Shown here in pieces: positions 9,141 to 17,511 of a stretch of DNA of 47,372 nt. This stretch comes from Anaerolineales bacterium. GTDB lineage: Bacteria > Chloroflexota > Anaerolineae > Anaerolineales > Villigracilaceae. A program made the position numbers and the translations under genes. Under the pieces are notes generated by a model. The model saw only the letters and a program-made list of their open reading frames with translations. It searched no databases and had not been told where the DNA came from. The number at the start of each line of letters is the position of its first letter. Positions within the stretch are counted from its first letter, which is position 1. The stretch is taken from assembly GCA_016928525.1 (NCBI GenBank), contig JAFGKO010000128.1:1-47372 (forward strand), read 5' to 3'.

Positions 9141-9524
9141 CTACTTTTGTTTCGATTTCTCCAACGTACTCTCAACCAACTGGAACAACTGGGCCGCATC
9201 GTAAGGTTTGGACAAATATGCATCCACACCTGCATCGAGAGCCCGCTTGCGTTCTCTGGGCAAAGTATGAACCGTCAGAGCAATCATGGGGATGTGCGCA
9301 GTTTCCGGGTCTTCCCGAATACGCTGAGTTGCATCCCAGCCATCCATCTCCGGCAAGGCCATATCCATCAGGATCAGGTCGGGCTTCTGCTTGCGAGCCG
9401 CATCCACCCCATCCCGACCATTGACAGCCAAAAACGTATCGTAACCACCAAGTTCCAGGATGGTACGCACGAGTTCGTAATTATCCAGATTGTCCTCCAC
9501 GACCAAGATGTGCCCTTTGCTCAT
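9141..9524 (-). CDS. single-domain CheY/DivK-like response regulator
   Basis: This is a stand-alone receiver domain of 127 residues with no output domain. Visible are ILVVEDNLDN, phospho-acceptor Asp54 in ILMDMALPEMDG, the conserved Thr in PMIALTVHT, and the Lys in DAYLSKPYDAAQL. A strong AGGAG site precedes the ATG. Receivers of this type relay phosphoryl groups or act by protein contact. No histidine kinase is adjacent, so its partner is elsewhere. It may share a transcript with the downstream dehydrogenase gene, 92 bases away, but no evidence settles this. Confidence 0.9.
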   Translation of the reverse strand: MSKGHILVVEDNLDNYELVRTILELGGYDTFLAVNGRDGVDAARKQKPDLILMDMALPEMDGWDATQRIREDPETAHIPMIALTVHTLPRERKRALDAGVDAYLSKPYDAAQLFQLVESTLEKSKQK

Positions 9525-9588
9525 GGTTACTCTCCTTTCTTAACTATACTACGGCTCTACGCATCCAGCAATAAGGCGCGGAATATGG

Positions 9589-9594
9589 CATAAT
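9589..9594 (+). promoter_or_regulatory. possible -10 element immediately before the GT4 start
   Basis: CATAAT ends 6 bases before the ATG at 9601 and no Shine-Dalgarno sequence is present in that gap. The arrangement matches the leaderless-transcript pattern seen more clearly at 43618-43630. Confidence 0.35.
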
Positions 9595-9600
9595 GCCCCT

Positions 9601-10758
9601 ATGCGACTGCTTTTCGTGGCCGACGGCCGCTCCCCCATCGCCATCAATTGGATGCGCTACTTCGTTGAACGTGAGGATGAAGTCCACCTCGCCTCCACCT
9701 TCGCCTGCAAACCTGAATTGGACTTAGCGGGACTGGATATCACCCCCGTAGCTTTCAGCGGGACCAAACGCCCCTCCCCTTCACCGGTCTCTCGCCCCGC
9801 ATCTTCCAGGACTCTTGGCTTGCGTACTGCTATCAGGCACTATCTCGGCCCTCTGACCATCACCCGCTCCGCGCGCAAGCTGCGCACGGTCATTGAGCGC
9901 GTCAAACCGGACCTGGTGCACGCCATGCGCATCCCCTACGAAGGCATGCTGGCTGCGGACGCGTACAACGGCAGCCCGCTGCTGGTTTCGGTGTGGGGCA
10001 ACGACTTCACCCTGCACGCACCGTCCACGTGGTTGATGGGACACTACACGCGCTGGACGATGCAAGTAGCCAATGCCTTGCACGCCGACTGCCAGCGCGA
10101 CATTCGCCTGGCACAGGAATGGGGTTTTTCAACTAAGCGTCCAACCCTGGTCATCCCCGGCAACGGCGGTATCCGCACTGATATCTTCTTTTTACCTAAA
10201 AAACTTGTGGAAGAGCCTGTGGTCATCAACCCGCGCGGCTTCCGCGCCTATGTGCGTAATGATGTCTTTTTCAAGGCCATCCCGCTGGTGTTGAAAGAAA
10301 TCCCCCAGGCGCGATTCTTGTGCGCCTCGATGGCCGGTGAACCGCAAGCGCTACAGTGGATCGGAGAACTCGGTATCGATCAGGCCGTGGAGTTACTCGC
10401 CCCCATGCCACACGCCCAAATGGCTGAATTCTATCGCCGCGCGGCTGCCCTGGTCTCGCCCAGCATCCACGATGGCACGCCCAATACCTTGCTGGAGGGC
10501 ATGGCCTGCGGCTGTTTCCCAGTGGCTGGCGATTTAGAGTCCATCCGCGAGTGGATCACGGACGGGGAAAACGGCCTGCTGACGGATGCCACTGACCCAC
10601 ACAGGTTAGCGGAGTCCATCGTCAGGGCGCTGAAAAGCAAAGACCTGCGGGAACAGGCCGCAGGTCTGAATGCGAAGCGCATTACGGAAGGGGCAGAGTA
10701 CAACGCCTGCATGGCACAGGCGTTATCCTTCTATCAAAGAATAATCCGCAATTCTTGA
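9601..10758 (+). CDS. GT4-family glycosyltransferase
   Basis: This is a 385-residue GT-B-fold glycosyltransferase. The N-terminal domain contains the acceptor-side segment PDLVHAMRIPYEGMLAA and VSVWGNDFTLHAPS. The C-terminal domain has the nucleotide-sugar-binding region of family 4: PSIHDGTPNTLLEGMACGCFPVAG followed by ESIREWITDGENGLL, with the conserved Glu in LLEGMA. It is probably cytosolic or peripheral. The ATG at 9601 is preceded by a -10-like hexamer rather than by a ribosome-binding site. It converges on the YtxH gene with a 6-base gap. Sugar and acceptor are unknown, and proximity to ugd suggests surface glycan synthesis. Confidence 0.9.
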   Translation: MRLLFVADGRSPIAINWMRYFVEREDEVHLASTFACKPELDLAGLDITPVAFSGTKRPSPSPVSRPASSRTLGLRTAIRHYLGPLTITRSARKLRTVIERVKPDLVHAMRIPYEGMLAADAYNGSPLLVSVWGNDFTLHAPSTWLMGHYTRWTMQVANALHADCQRDIRLAQEWGFSTKRPTLVIPGNGGIRTDIFFLPKKLVEEPVVINPRGFRAYVRNDVFFKAIPLVLKEIPQARFLCASMAGEPQALQWIGELGIDQAVELLAPMPHAQMAEFYRRAAALVSPSIHDGTPNTLLEGMACGCFPVAGDLESIREWITDGENGLLTDATDPHRLAESIVRALKSKDLREQAAGLNAKRITEGAEYNACMAQALSFYQRIIRNS

Positions 10759-10764
10759 TCAGGG

Positions 10765-10980
10765 CTACCCACGGGGTGCGCGCAGAGTATCCAGTCGATC
10801 CTTCAGTTCGATCCGGCGTGTATCGGCGGCATGGCGGATCTCACCCATGAAGTTCTGTCCGCGTTCACGCAGGTCTGCGCGCAATTCATCGCCCGATTCG
10901 GGGGCCAACAGCAAGGCAATCGTCGAGCCAACCAGAGCGCCGACAAAAACGCCAATCAGGAAGCCAAACATCTTTCGCAT
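10765..10980 (-). CDS. YtxH-domain small membrane protein
   Basis: This is a 71-residue protein. Residues about 3-27 form one glycine-rich hydrophobic segment (FLIGVFVGALVGSTIALLLAP), followed by the typical YtxH continuation ESGDELRADLRERG and a charged amphipathic tail. Members are often stress-associated small membrane proteins, and no biochemical activity is assigned. An AAGGAG-like site precedes the ATG. Upstream on the minus strand is a TATAAT at 11057-11052 that could be its -10 element. Confidence 0.8.
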   Translation of the reverse strand: MRKMFGFLIGVFVGALVGSTIALLLAPESGDELRADLRERGQNFMGEIRHAADTRRIELKDRLDTLRAPRG

Positions 10981-11136
10981 GGGATTCTCCTTAAGATGAT
11001 AGGTTTTGAAATTGAATCTGCATCAAAATGGTAATCAAATGTGCTAAATCTATTATAGGCGAAAAAATACTTTTATGGAATAATAGAGCACATATCGCGC
11101 ATATCCGTGAGGAATGCGACGGCAAGAGAGCGGACT

Positions 11137-11156
11137 CCAACATCTCCTGATGTTGG
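11137..11156. repeat. small palindrome CCAACATC-TCCT-GATGTTGG upstream of panB
   Basis: A perfect 8-bp stem with a 4-base loop is preceded by GCGGACT and followed by GGAA. The same element, with one compensatory base-pair change, lies inside the helicase gene at 45763-45782. It is 85 bases upstream of the panB start, and no U-tract follows. Confidence 0.6.
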
Positions 11157-11241
11157 GAATCGCGAAACTATCCAAAGCCAACGCAAACGGCTCAACTCAG
11201 GGGGCAGGGCCAAAGCGGACTCTACCTTTACGGAGGGTACC

Positions 11242-12120
11242 ATGTCTACCATTGCTCCAACTACTTTTACCGTGTCACAACGCAAGAAGGTGACCACACG
11301 CACGTTCCGTGAGAAAAGGGAACGCGGCGAACCCATCAGCATGCTGACCGCCTACGATTACCCCACCGCGCTGGCGATGGACCAGGCCGGGGTCGATTCG
11401 ATCCTGGTCGGCGATTCGCTTGGCATGGTGGTGCTGGGCTATGAAAACACCCTGCCCGTTACGATGGAAGAGATGCTGCACCACTGCCGGGCCGTCGCGC
11501 GCGGCGCAAAACTGGCTTTACTGGTCGGCGATATGCCTTTTATGTCGTATCAAGTTTCTGCTGAAGAGGCTGTGCGAAACGCCGGCCGCTTCCTGCAACA
11601 GGGGAACATGGACGCAGTCAAACTGGAAGGCGGGCGCGAGCGCGCCGATGCCATCCGTGTGATCACCGGCGCGGGCATCCCGGTCATGGGACATCTTGGC
11701 CTGACGCCTCAATCTGTGCACCAGTTAGGAGGCTTTCGCGCGCAGGGCAAGACCGCCACTGCCGCCAAACGCCTGCTGGAAGATGCATTGTTGCTCGAAG
11801 AAGCGGGCTGTTTCAGCCTGGTGCTTGAATCTGTCCCTGCGCGGCTGGCGGAATTGGTCTCGCAGCGCCTACATATCCCCACCATCGGTATCGGCGCGGG
11901 CGTTGGTTGTGACGGGCAGGTGCTGGTCACACACGACCTGCTGGGGCTATTCGACCGCTTCACGCCCAAATTCGTCAAGAAATACGCCAGTTTCCATGCC
12001 GAGATGCAGCGCGCCTTCAGCGAATATATCGAGGATGTACAGACCAAAACCTTCCCGGCGGCAGAACACAGCGTCGATATGGCGGAGGATGAATGGCAAG
12101 CCCTGCTGAAAGATATCTAA
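11242..12120 (+). CDS. panB: 3-methyl-2-oxobutanoate hydroxymethyltransferase
   Basis: First committed step of pantothenate synthesis: it transfers a hydroxymethyl group from methylene-tetrahydrofolate to 2-oxoisovalerate, giving ketopantoate. The protein is about 292 residues. Visible family motifs are MLTAYDYPTALAMDQAG, the metal-binding VGDSLGMVVLG, VKLEGG, GHLGLTPQSVHQLGGF and IPTIGIGAGVGCDGQVLV. The frame is open upstream to 11107, but that stretch encodes a repeat-derived, unrelated peptide. The ATG at 11242 has a GGAGGG site at the right distance. The 3' end overlaps panE by 28 bases. Confidence 0.96.
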   Translation: MSTIAPTTFTVSQRKKVTTRTFREKRERGEPISMLTAYDYPTALAMDQAGVDSILVGDSLGMVVLGYENTLPVTMEEMLHHCRAVARGAKLALLVGDMPFMSYQVSAEEAVRNAGRFLQQGNMDAVKLEGGRERADAIRVITGAGIPVMGHLGLTPQSVHQLGGFRAQGKTATAAKRLLEDALLLEEAGCFSLVLESVPARLAELVSQRLHIPTIGIGAGVGCDGQVLVTHDLLGLFDRFTPKFVKKYASFHAEMQRAFSEYIEDVQTKTFPAAEHSVDMAEDEWQALLKDI

Positions 12121-13037
12121 AGCAGCCTGTTCTCATCGTTGGCACAGGCGCATTGGCCACACTGTTCGCAGCCCGTCTGAGCGCAGCTGGGTACCCGGTC
12201 ACGATGCTGGGTAGTTGGGAAACCGGCCTGCATGCCTTACAAGAGAACGGCGCACGGCTGGTGGATACAAGCGGCGTGGAGAAAGCCTATCCCGTTGAGG
12301 CGACCAGGGACCCGGCGGACTGTCGTGGGGCGCGTTACGCGCTGGTGCTGGTCAAATCCTGGCAGACAGAACGCGTTGCCGGGCAACTGGCAGAGTGTCT
12401 GGCCGAAGACGGGCTTGCCCTGACGCTACAAAATGGGATGGGCAACCGCGAGCTTCTAGCCGGGACCCTAGGCTTGCAGCGCGTTGCCCTGGGTGTGACC
12501 ACCACCGGAGCGACCCTGCTGGGTCCCGGGCTGGCACGTGCCGGTGGCGAGGGTGTCATTTCAATGGAGGCGCATTCACGTTTGGGACCGCTGGAGGTCG
12601 CTCTAACGGGAGCAGGCTTCAACGTCCAGGTGGTGAACGATGCGAACGCACTCATCTGGGGCAAACTGGTCGTCAACGCGGCCATCAATCCATTGACTGC
12701 GCTGCTACGTGTCCCCAATGGAGAATTGCTACAACGCCCGGCAGCACATTTGCTAATGCAGGTCCTGGCGCAGGAGACAGCGGCTGTTGCCACTGCGCAG
12801 GGCATCCATTTGCCTTTTGAAGATGCGGTTAGAGCTGCGGAAGATGTGGCTCGGAAAACAGCCAGCAACCACTCGTCCATGTTCCAGGATGTTCGTCGCG
12901 GTGCGCCGACAGAGATCGATGCCATCTGCGGAGCGATCACAAGGGCAGGAGAAAAACTGGGCGTGCCTACGCCCGTCAACCGGGTATGCTGGCACCTGAC
13001 ACGCGCTAGTTTGCCAGCAGTACAGCGCTCGCTATAA
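12093..13037 (+). CDS. panE: 2-dehydropantoate 2-reductase
   Basis: It reduces ketopantoate to pantoate with NADPH, the step after PanB. The protein has 314 residues. The N-terminal dinucleotide motif is VLIVGTGALATLFAARL. Then come LVLVKSWQTE, TLQNGMGNRE, GVTTTGATLLGPG, and the catalytic Lys region IWGKLVVNAAINPLTALL with its Asn. The C-terminal helical domain has NHSSMFQDVRRGAPTEID, the family signature for substrate binding. The ATG at 12093 lies inside the panB gene and is preceded by GGCGGAGG at 12081-12088, so initiation inside panB and translational coupling are likely. panC and panD are not in the window. Confidence 0.95.
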   Translation: MASPAERYLKQPVLIVGTGALATLFAARLSAAGYPVTMLGSWETGLHALQENGARLVDTSGVEKAYPVEATRDPADCRGARYALVLVKSWQTERVAGQLAECLAEDGLALTLQNGMGNRELLAGTLGLQRVALGVTTTGATLLGPGLARAGGEGVISMEAHSRLGPLEVALTGAGFNVQVVNDANALIWGKLVVNAAINPLTALLRVPNGELLQRPAAHLLMQVLAQETAAVATAQGIHLPFEDAVRAAEDVARKTASNHSSMFQDVRRGAPTEIDAICGAITRAGEKLGVPTPVNRVCWHLTRASLPAVQRSL

Positions 13038-13125
13038 GCCTACATCCACGCTCCAAAATGACAGTAATAGTGTGAAATGTGGGATAAATGGTAAGATTAA
13101 GCAAACAATGCTTCATGGAGGCGCC

Positions 13126-14034
13126 ATGCAAGGCTCTTTGTACAGATGGCTTTTCTTACCACTGCTATTCATACTTCTTCTAATCCCTGTCCCTACCGAT
13201 GCGCAGGGACAGGCAGCTCTAGACACTTTGACCGTACAGCTATGGCCGGAGTTCGATCAACCAGCCATGTTGGTCATTTATGATTTCACCCTTACTGAAA
13301 GTACGTCCCTGCCGGTAGATGTCACCCTGCGTATTCCGACCGATGCAACTCTAATCGCAGTGGCCTACGCACCGACCGGAAATCTGCTCAATGTCCCTTA
13401 TCAGGAGCCCTATGAGGAAGGCGGCTGGCAAGTTCTCACCTTAACGGTTGATACAGCCGCCGCCTACCATATTGAATATTATGCGCCGCTGACTCGCACA
13501 GACGCACAGCGGGAATACGTCTATCTTTGGCCAGGGGATTACGCAGTGGAGACCTTCAACGTAAGCGTCAAGGTTCCTGTCGATACGACTGAAATCACAA
13601 CAGACCCACAGATGAGGAGCGTTGCACCAGAAGGCAGTGCTCAAACATCTCTCGAATGGGGAACTGCCAACCTGGAGGCAGGAGAACAATTACCCATTAA
13701 ATTAACTTACACCAGAACCTCCGATCAGTTAAGCGTATCGAATCAGCCACTCGAAACCGGAGTAGTCGATGAAAGTACACGAGGACGTGTTTCCTTAAGC
13801 AATTACCTGCCATACATCTTGGGCGGGTTGGGCGTGTTGTTGATCGTTGGCGGTGGCATTTATTTCTGGCAAACCAGTCAGGGAAAATCCAAACCGCGCA
13901 AACGTCATCGTTCACGCGAGCAAGACGAAGAAGATGGCGAAAATATATACTGTCACCAGTGCGGGAAACGGGCGCAATCCGGTGACCGCTTCTGCCGCAC
14001 CTGCGGTACACGCTTGCGACGTGAAACATCATAA
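13126..14034 (+). CDS. secreted-domain membrane protein with C-terminal cytoplasmic zinc ribbon
   Basis: I do not recognise a named family. The protein has about 302 residues. There is a signal peptide (LFLPLLFILLLIPVPTDAQG). Next comes an extracytoplasmic beta-rich domain of about 200 residues, with phrases such as VTLRIPTDATLIAVAYA that resemble membrane-associated immunoglobulin-like domains. One transmembrane helix is at about residues 220-240 (YILGGLGVLLIVGGGIYFW), then a basic and acidic linker, and finally a zinc ribbon with two CxxC pairs (YCHQCGK and FCRTCGT). Orientation is predicted outside to inside. The upstream ATG at 13072 lacks a ribosome-binding site, while 13126 follows GGAGG at good spacing. 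A similar zinc-ribbon tail closes the CcmI-like protein at 29268. Confidence 0.7.
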   Translation: MQGSLYRWLFLPLLFILLLIPVPTDAQGQAALDTLTVQLWPEFDQPAMLVIYDFTLTESTSLPVDVTLRIPTDATLIAVAYAPTGNLLNVPYQEPYEEGGWQVLTLTVDTAAAYHIEYYAPLTRTDAQREYVYLWPGDYAVETFNVSVKVPVDTTEITTDPQMRSVAPEGSAQTSLEWGTANLEAGEQLPIKLTYTRTSDQLSVSNQPLETGVVDESTRGRVSLSNYLPYILGGLGVLLIVGGGIYFWQTSQGKSKPRKRHRSREQDEEDGENIYCHQCGKRAQSGDRFCRTCGTRLRRETS

Positions 14035-14334
14035 GAACCACCCCACAATAATCAAAAATGTCCTCACCTGAGAGGACATTAATAAAAAATGTCTTTTCAA
14101 ATCGGGGAGTGGGGTGTGTTCTCACTTCTCCCACCTTTTCACGAACTGCGTAAGTCCTAACAGTAAAAGCTATCGGGGGTAGTATAAGCAAACCTTTTCA
14201 TAATCTATTACACATACTAATTTTCGTTATGACATTTAGGCTATGCTTCGATGACAGGTTGCACTTGGCACTCATTCACTTATCAATTACGCTATATGAG
14301 ATGTATTAGACTATTTTTCGGGAGAATGTGAAAA
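14035..14334. other. 300-base spacer with a 9-bp hairpin at 14057-14080
   Basis: The spacer upstream of the 15-heme cytochrome contains a perfect stem AATGTCCTC / GAGGACATT with a 6-base loop at 14057-14080. It is flanked by A-runs on both sides. On the minus strand it would look like a terminator (T-run after the stem), but no minus-strand gene ends here. The remaining 250 bases are A/T-rich and should contain the promoter of the cytochrome operon. I could not assign it. GGGAG lies about 10 bases before the ATG at 14335. Confidence 0.5.
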
Positions 14335-16602
14335 ATGTCACGAAAAACTTATGTCACTCTGCGGAAAGTCGTATTTACGACCGGTGTGATACTGGCCTTC
14401 CTGGGCATTGGTCTGGCTTTTGGAGCGCCCAACCAGAATGCACAGGCTGCAAAGCTGGCGCAGGAAGCAGCTACGCCCACACCGGGCCCGAGCATCGATC
14501 ACAGCACTTTTGAGGTGTTAAAAGGCCCCTTTGAAACACCTCAGGCCGTGACAAAAACATGTTTAGCCTGCCACTCCAACGCAGGAAACCAGATCGTGCA
14601 CACCACACACTGGACTTGGGAATTTGTCAACGAGACAACCGGTCAGGTGCTGGGAAAGAAAACGCTGATCAACAACTATTGCATCGGCATACAATCCAAT
14701 GAGCCGCGTTGTACCAGTTGTCACATCGGGTACGGATGGACTGATAATTCATTTGACTTCTCCGCGCAGGAAAATATCGACTGCCTGGTCTGCCACGATA
14801 CAACCGGGACCTACAAAAAATTCCCCACCGCTGCCGGCATGCCGGTGCTGGGGGAAGCCAGGGATTTCAAAGGCACGATCTTCGAACCGGTCGACCTGGG
14901 CTATGTAGCGTCAAACATCGGTAAGACTTCCATTGCCACCTGTGGCTCTTGTCACTTCTACGGCGGCGGCGGTGATGAAGTCAAACATGGCGATATGGAC
15001 AGTTCTTTGGTAGATGTACCTCTCGAAGTAGATGTTCACATGTCCCCGGACGGCGGCAATTTCACCTGTACCACCTGCCACATTACCACAGAACACGATA
15101 TCGCAGGCAGCCGCTACAGCATGGATTCCGAACAGTGGAAAGGATGCGAATCCTGCCACACCGAGGCGCCCCATCCACTGGCTATTTTGAACCAGCATGC
15201 GCAACGCGTCGCCTGTCAAACCTGCCATATTCCCGAATTTGCGCGCGGCGGCGTTGCTACCAAGATGACCTGGGACTGGTCACAGGCTGGTCGCCTGGTA
15301 GACGGAAAGCCCGTGGTTGAGAAAGACGCAGACGGACGTGTCATCTATGATGGGCAAAAAGGTTCGTTTGTCTGGGAAGAAAATGTCGTGCCTGAATATC
15401 TGTGGTTCAACGGTTCAGTGCAATACCTCCTGGCTGGCGACAAGATCGACCCGACAAGCACTGTAGTTATAAACCAGTTCCAGGGTAGCAAAGATGATCC
15501 CAACTCCTATATCTGGCCTGTAAAACGTTTTGAAGCCATTCAACCCTATGACAGCGGTTTTAATACGCTGGTTGTGCCACACCTGTTCCCCACCAGCGAA
15601 GAAGACTCCACAGCTTATTGGAAATTCTATGACTGGTCTCTGGCCATTCCGGCCGGCATGGAATACGCCGGGTTACCGTACAGCGGTCAGTATGACTGGG
15701 TTGAGTCCGTCATGTACTGGCCTACCACTCACATGGTTGCCCCGGCATCAGACTCCTTGCAGTGCCGCGACTGCCATACGCCAACAGACGGGCGGCTTGA
15801 TTTTGCAGCCCTGGGCTATGGCCAAGAGGATGTCAATCGCCTGACCAATTTCCCGCCCGTGCTGACCATCGAATTGGACAACGCACCCGAAAACTCACCA
15901 GAGGTCTGCAAAGAATGTCATGACAAGCAACATGAGATCTGGGCACAGAGTGTCCACAGCACCAATAGCGTAGGGTGTGTATCCTGCCACACCTTGGAAG
16001 GCGACCAACCACATCCGCTTTCCCCATACACATCATCACGTTCAGCAGACGTATGTGGCGCCTGTCACTTGAATGAACTGCGTGATTGGGAAAACAGCCA
16101 TCATGGTGAGATTGGCCTTACCTGCGCCACCTGCCATGAGCCGCATGCTCAAATTCAGCGAGTGATTGGGGAAAATAAGACCGCCTGCGAATCCTGTCAC
16201 CGCGAGGAGGTAGCTCAATCACAAAACGGAACGCACCATGTAGCCGGTTTTGATTGCCTTGTCTGCCACAAGAATACAGACTTGGATACAGGTCATACCT
16301 TTGAAATCGGCCTTGACACTTGCTTGAAGTGCCATGGAAAGAATGTTCATGCAGATAACGCGCTCGTCCGGGCCGGTCTTGTCGTGAGCCTGGAGGAAGC
16401 CGCCAAGACAGGAGAATTTCCCGAGCCAGTGGTCGAAGTAGTAGAAGAAACAGGCACGGGAATCGGTCTACCAGACTGGTTCATGATCTTGCTTGGAATC
16501 CTCCTTGGAGGTGGCACATACTGGCTGCTTTCCACGCGCAGGCTGGGAGAATCGGAACCAGAATCTGAAAGCGAAGACAAAGATGAAGGTGAGCAAGAAT
16601 AA
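14335..16602 (+). CDS. 15-heme cytochrome c: octaheme tetrathionate-reductase-type module plus heptaheme module
   Basis: This is a 755-residue exported cytochrome. A signal/anchor helix spans about residues 12-30. Fifteen CxxCH motifs are visible. The first eight (from C76, ending with CRDCH near 476) lie in a domain with strong OTR-family signatures: THWTWEFVNETTGQVLGKK, CTSCHIGYGW, CLVCHDTTGTYKKFP, CGSCHFYGGGGDEVKHGD and GGVATKMTWDWS. The next seven (about 535-670) form a separate heptaheme module. A C-terminal transmembrane helix (about 706-727) and an acidic tail anchor it. OTR proteins reduce tetrathionate, nitrite or hydroxylamine in vitro; the substrate here is not known. The genes that follow supply an Fe-S protein and an NrfD partner, as in MccA-type sulfite reductase operons. 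The usual OTR ends at about eight hemes, so the C-terminal half is an extension. Confidence 0.92.
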   Translation: MSRKTYVTLRKVVFTTGVILAFLGIGLAFGAPNQNAQAAKLAQEAATPTPGPSIDHSTFEVLKGPFETPQAVTKTCLACHSNAGNQIVHTTHWTWEFVNETTGQVLGKKTLINNYCIGIQSNEPRCTSCHIGYGWTDNSFDFSAQENIDCLVCHDTTGTYKKFPTAAGMPVLGEARDFKGTIFEPVDLGYVASNIGKTSIATCGSCHFYGGGGDEVKHGDMDSSLVDVPLEVDVHMSPDGGNFTCTTCHITTEHDIAGSRYSMDSEQWKGCESCHTEAPHPLAILNQHAQRVACQTCHIPEFARGGVATKMTWDWSQAGRLVDGKPVVEKDADGRVIYDGQKGSFVWEENVVPEYLWFNGSVQYLLAGDKIDPTSTVVINQFQGSKDDPNSYIWPVKRFEAIQPYDSGFNTLVVPHLFPTSEEDSTAYWKFYDWSLAIPAGMEYAGLPYSGQYDWVESVMYWPTTHMVAPASDSLQCRDCHTPTDGRLDFAALGYGQEDVNRLTNFPPVLTIELDNAPENSPEVCKECHDKQHEIWAQSVHSTNSVGCVSCHTLEGDQPHPLSPYTSSRSADVCGACHLNELRDWENSHHGEIGLTCATCHEPHAQIQRVIGENKTACESCHREEVAQSQNGTHHVAGFDCLVCHKNTDLDTGHTFEIGLDTCLKCHGKNVHADNALVRAGLVVSLEEAAKTGEFPEPVVEVVEETGTGIGLPDWFMILLGILLGGGTYWLLSTRRLGESEPESESEDKDEGEQE

Positions 16603-16616
16603 CGGTTGCTAAAAGC

Positions 16617-16645
16617 AGGCAGCGTCTCATCAATGGACGCTGCCT
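16617..16645 (+). promoter_or_regulatory. intercistronic stem-loop
   Basis: There is a perfect 10-bp stem (AGGCAGCGTC with GACGCTGCCT) and a 9-base loop, starting 14 bases after the cytochrome stop and ending about 30 bases before the ferredoxin start. No U-tract follows, so it is more likely an RNA-stability or processing element, or a weak attenuator, that sets the cytochrome to ferredoxin ratio. Confidence 0.6.
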
Positions 16646-16676
16646 CTCTAAGCAAGTATCGTTTGGAGGTATGAAG

Positions 16677-17510
16677 ATGACCAAGAAACCAGATAGCATG
16701 GAGAAAACTGACAAGAACGTCTCCAGGCGAGATTTTTTGAAGGTTGCCGGCGCAATGACCGGGGCTGCAGCCCTGACTCAAGTGGTGAACCTGGGAAAAA
16801 CTGGTAGCCAGGCGCAAGGTGAACACGGCGCAGGAGAAGGCCCCCGCTGGGGAATGTTGATAGACATTAATAAATGTATCGGTTGTAATTACTGCACGTA
16901 TGCCTGTCAGGCAGTCAACAACTTACAGGATGAGATGATCTACAATACGGTCACAACTGAGACCACACGAACAGGCGTAGAATTCTTCCTTTCCCGACCG
17001 TGCATGCATTGCGACGATGCGCCCTGTGTGCACGTTTGCCCAGTAAAAGCGACTTATGTACGACCTGACGGCATTGTCACAATGGACTACGACCTCTGCA
17101 TTGGCTGCCGCTATTGCGAAATTGCTTGTCCATACGATGTGCGCGTTTTTAATTGGAAGAAACATACGGAACTCAGCCCACGCGTGCCGGAATACGGCGT
17201 ACCTGAAGTCCCCCCCCGTCCACGTGGTGTGATGGAAAAATGTACCTTCTGTCAACACCGTATTGACCCGGGCGTGGAACGCGGCCTGACCCCGGGCGTT
17301 GACCCGCAGGCCACCCCGGCTTGCGTGATTGCCTGTCCCACCGAGGCACGCATTTTTGGAGACATCAACGATCCGGAAAGCCCCATCTCCAAGGCTTTAA
17401 GTGAAACCACGGTGACCATCCGCCTGCGCGAGGAGTTGAGTACAGCGCCTAAAGTGTATTACATCCCGCCGCAGGAAACATCGAACAATCAAGCTGCTGA
17501 GGGAGGCTAA
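16677..17510 (+). CDS. Tat-exported four-cluster ferredoxin subunit (HybA/DmsB/MccC-like)
   Basis: This electron-transfer subunit of about 277 residues is predicted to hold four [4Fe-4S] clusters. A twin-arginine signal (SRRDFLKVAGAMTGAAAL) is at about residues 15-40. Cluster motifs are visible in order: CIGCNYCTYACQ, CMHCDDAPCVHVCP, CIGCRYCEIACPYDVRVF and CTFCQHRI with a later PACVIACPTEARIFGD. It should pass electrons between the NrfD protein encoded next and the multiheme protein encoded before. The ATG at 16671 lies one base after GGAGG, too close for initiation, so I prefer the ATG at 16677 with a 7-base spacing. It ends one base before the NrfD start. Confidence 0.93.
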   Translation: MTKKPDSMEKTDKNVSRRDFLKVAGAMTGAAALTQVVNLGKTGSQAQGEHGAGEGPRWGMLIDINKCIGCNYCTYACQAVNNLQDEMIYNTVTTETTRTGVEFFLSRPCMHCDDAPCVHVCPVKATYVRPDGIVTMDYDLCIGCRYCEIACPYDVRVFNWKKHTELSPRVPEYGVPEVPPRPRGVMEKCTFCQHRIDPGVERGLTPGVDPQATPACVIACPTEARIFGDINDPESPISKALSETTVTIRLREELSTAPKVYYIPPQETSNNQAAEGG

Positions 17511-17511
17511 G

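Noticed and set aside
9781..10083. Long opposite-strand frames in the glycosyltransferase, panE, ccm and ABC genes (many over 100 codons).
   Set aside because: They mirror the codon structure of recognised genes, lack ribosome-binding sites and show no recognisable protein motifs.
11107..11241. N-terminal extension of PanB encoded from 11107.
   Set aside because: The extra 45 residues are partly coded by a palindromic repeat and do not resemble PanB; the ATG at 11242 has a good ribosome-binding site and gives normal length.
14057..14080. Terminator of the zinc-ribbon membrane-protein gene.
   Set aside because: The stem is followed by A-rich, not T-rich, sequence on the plus strand.
14335..16602. 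Hydroxylamine oxidoreductase (HAO-type octaheme).
   Set aside because: The domain text (THWTWEF, GTYKKFP, GGVATKMTWDWS) follows tetrathionate-reductase-type octahemes; I saw no HAO-like cross-link tyrosine region.
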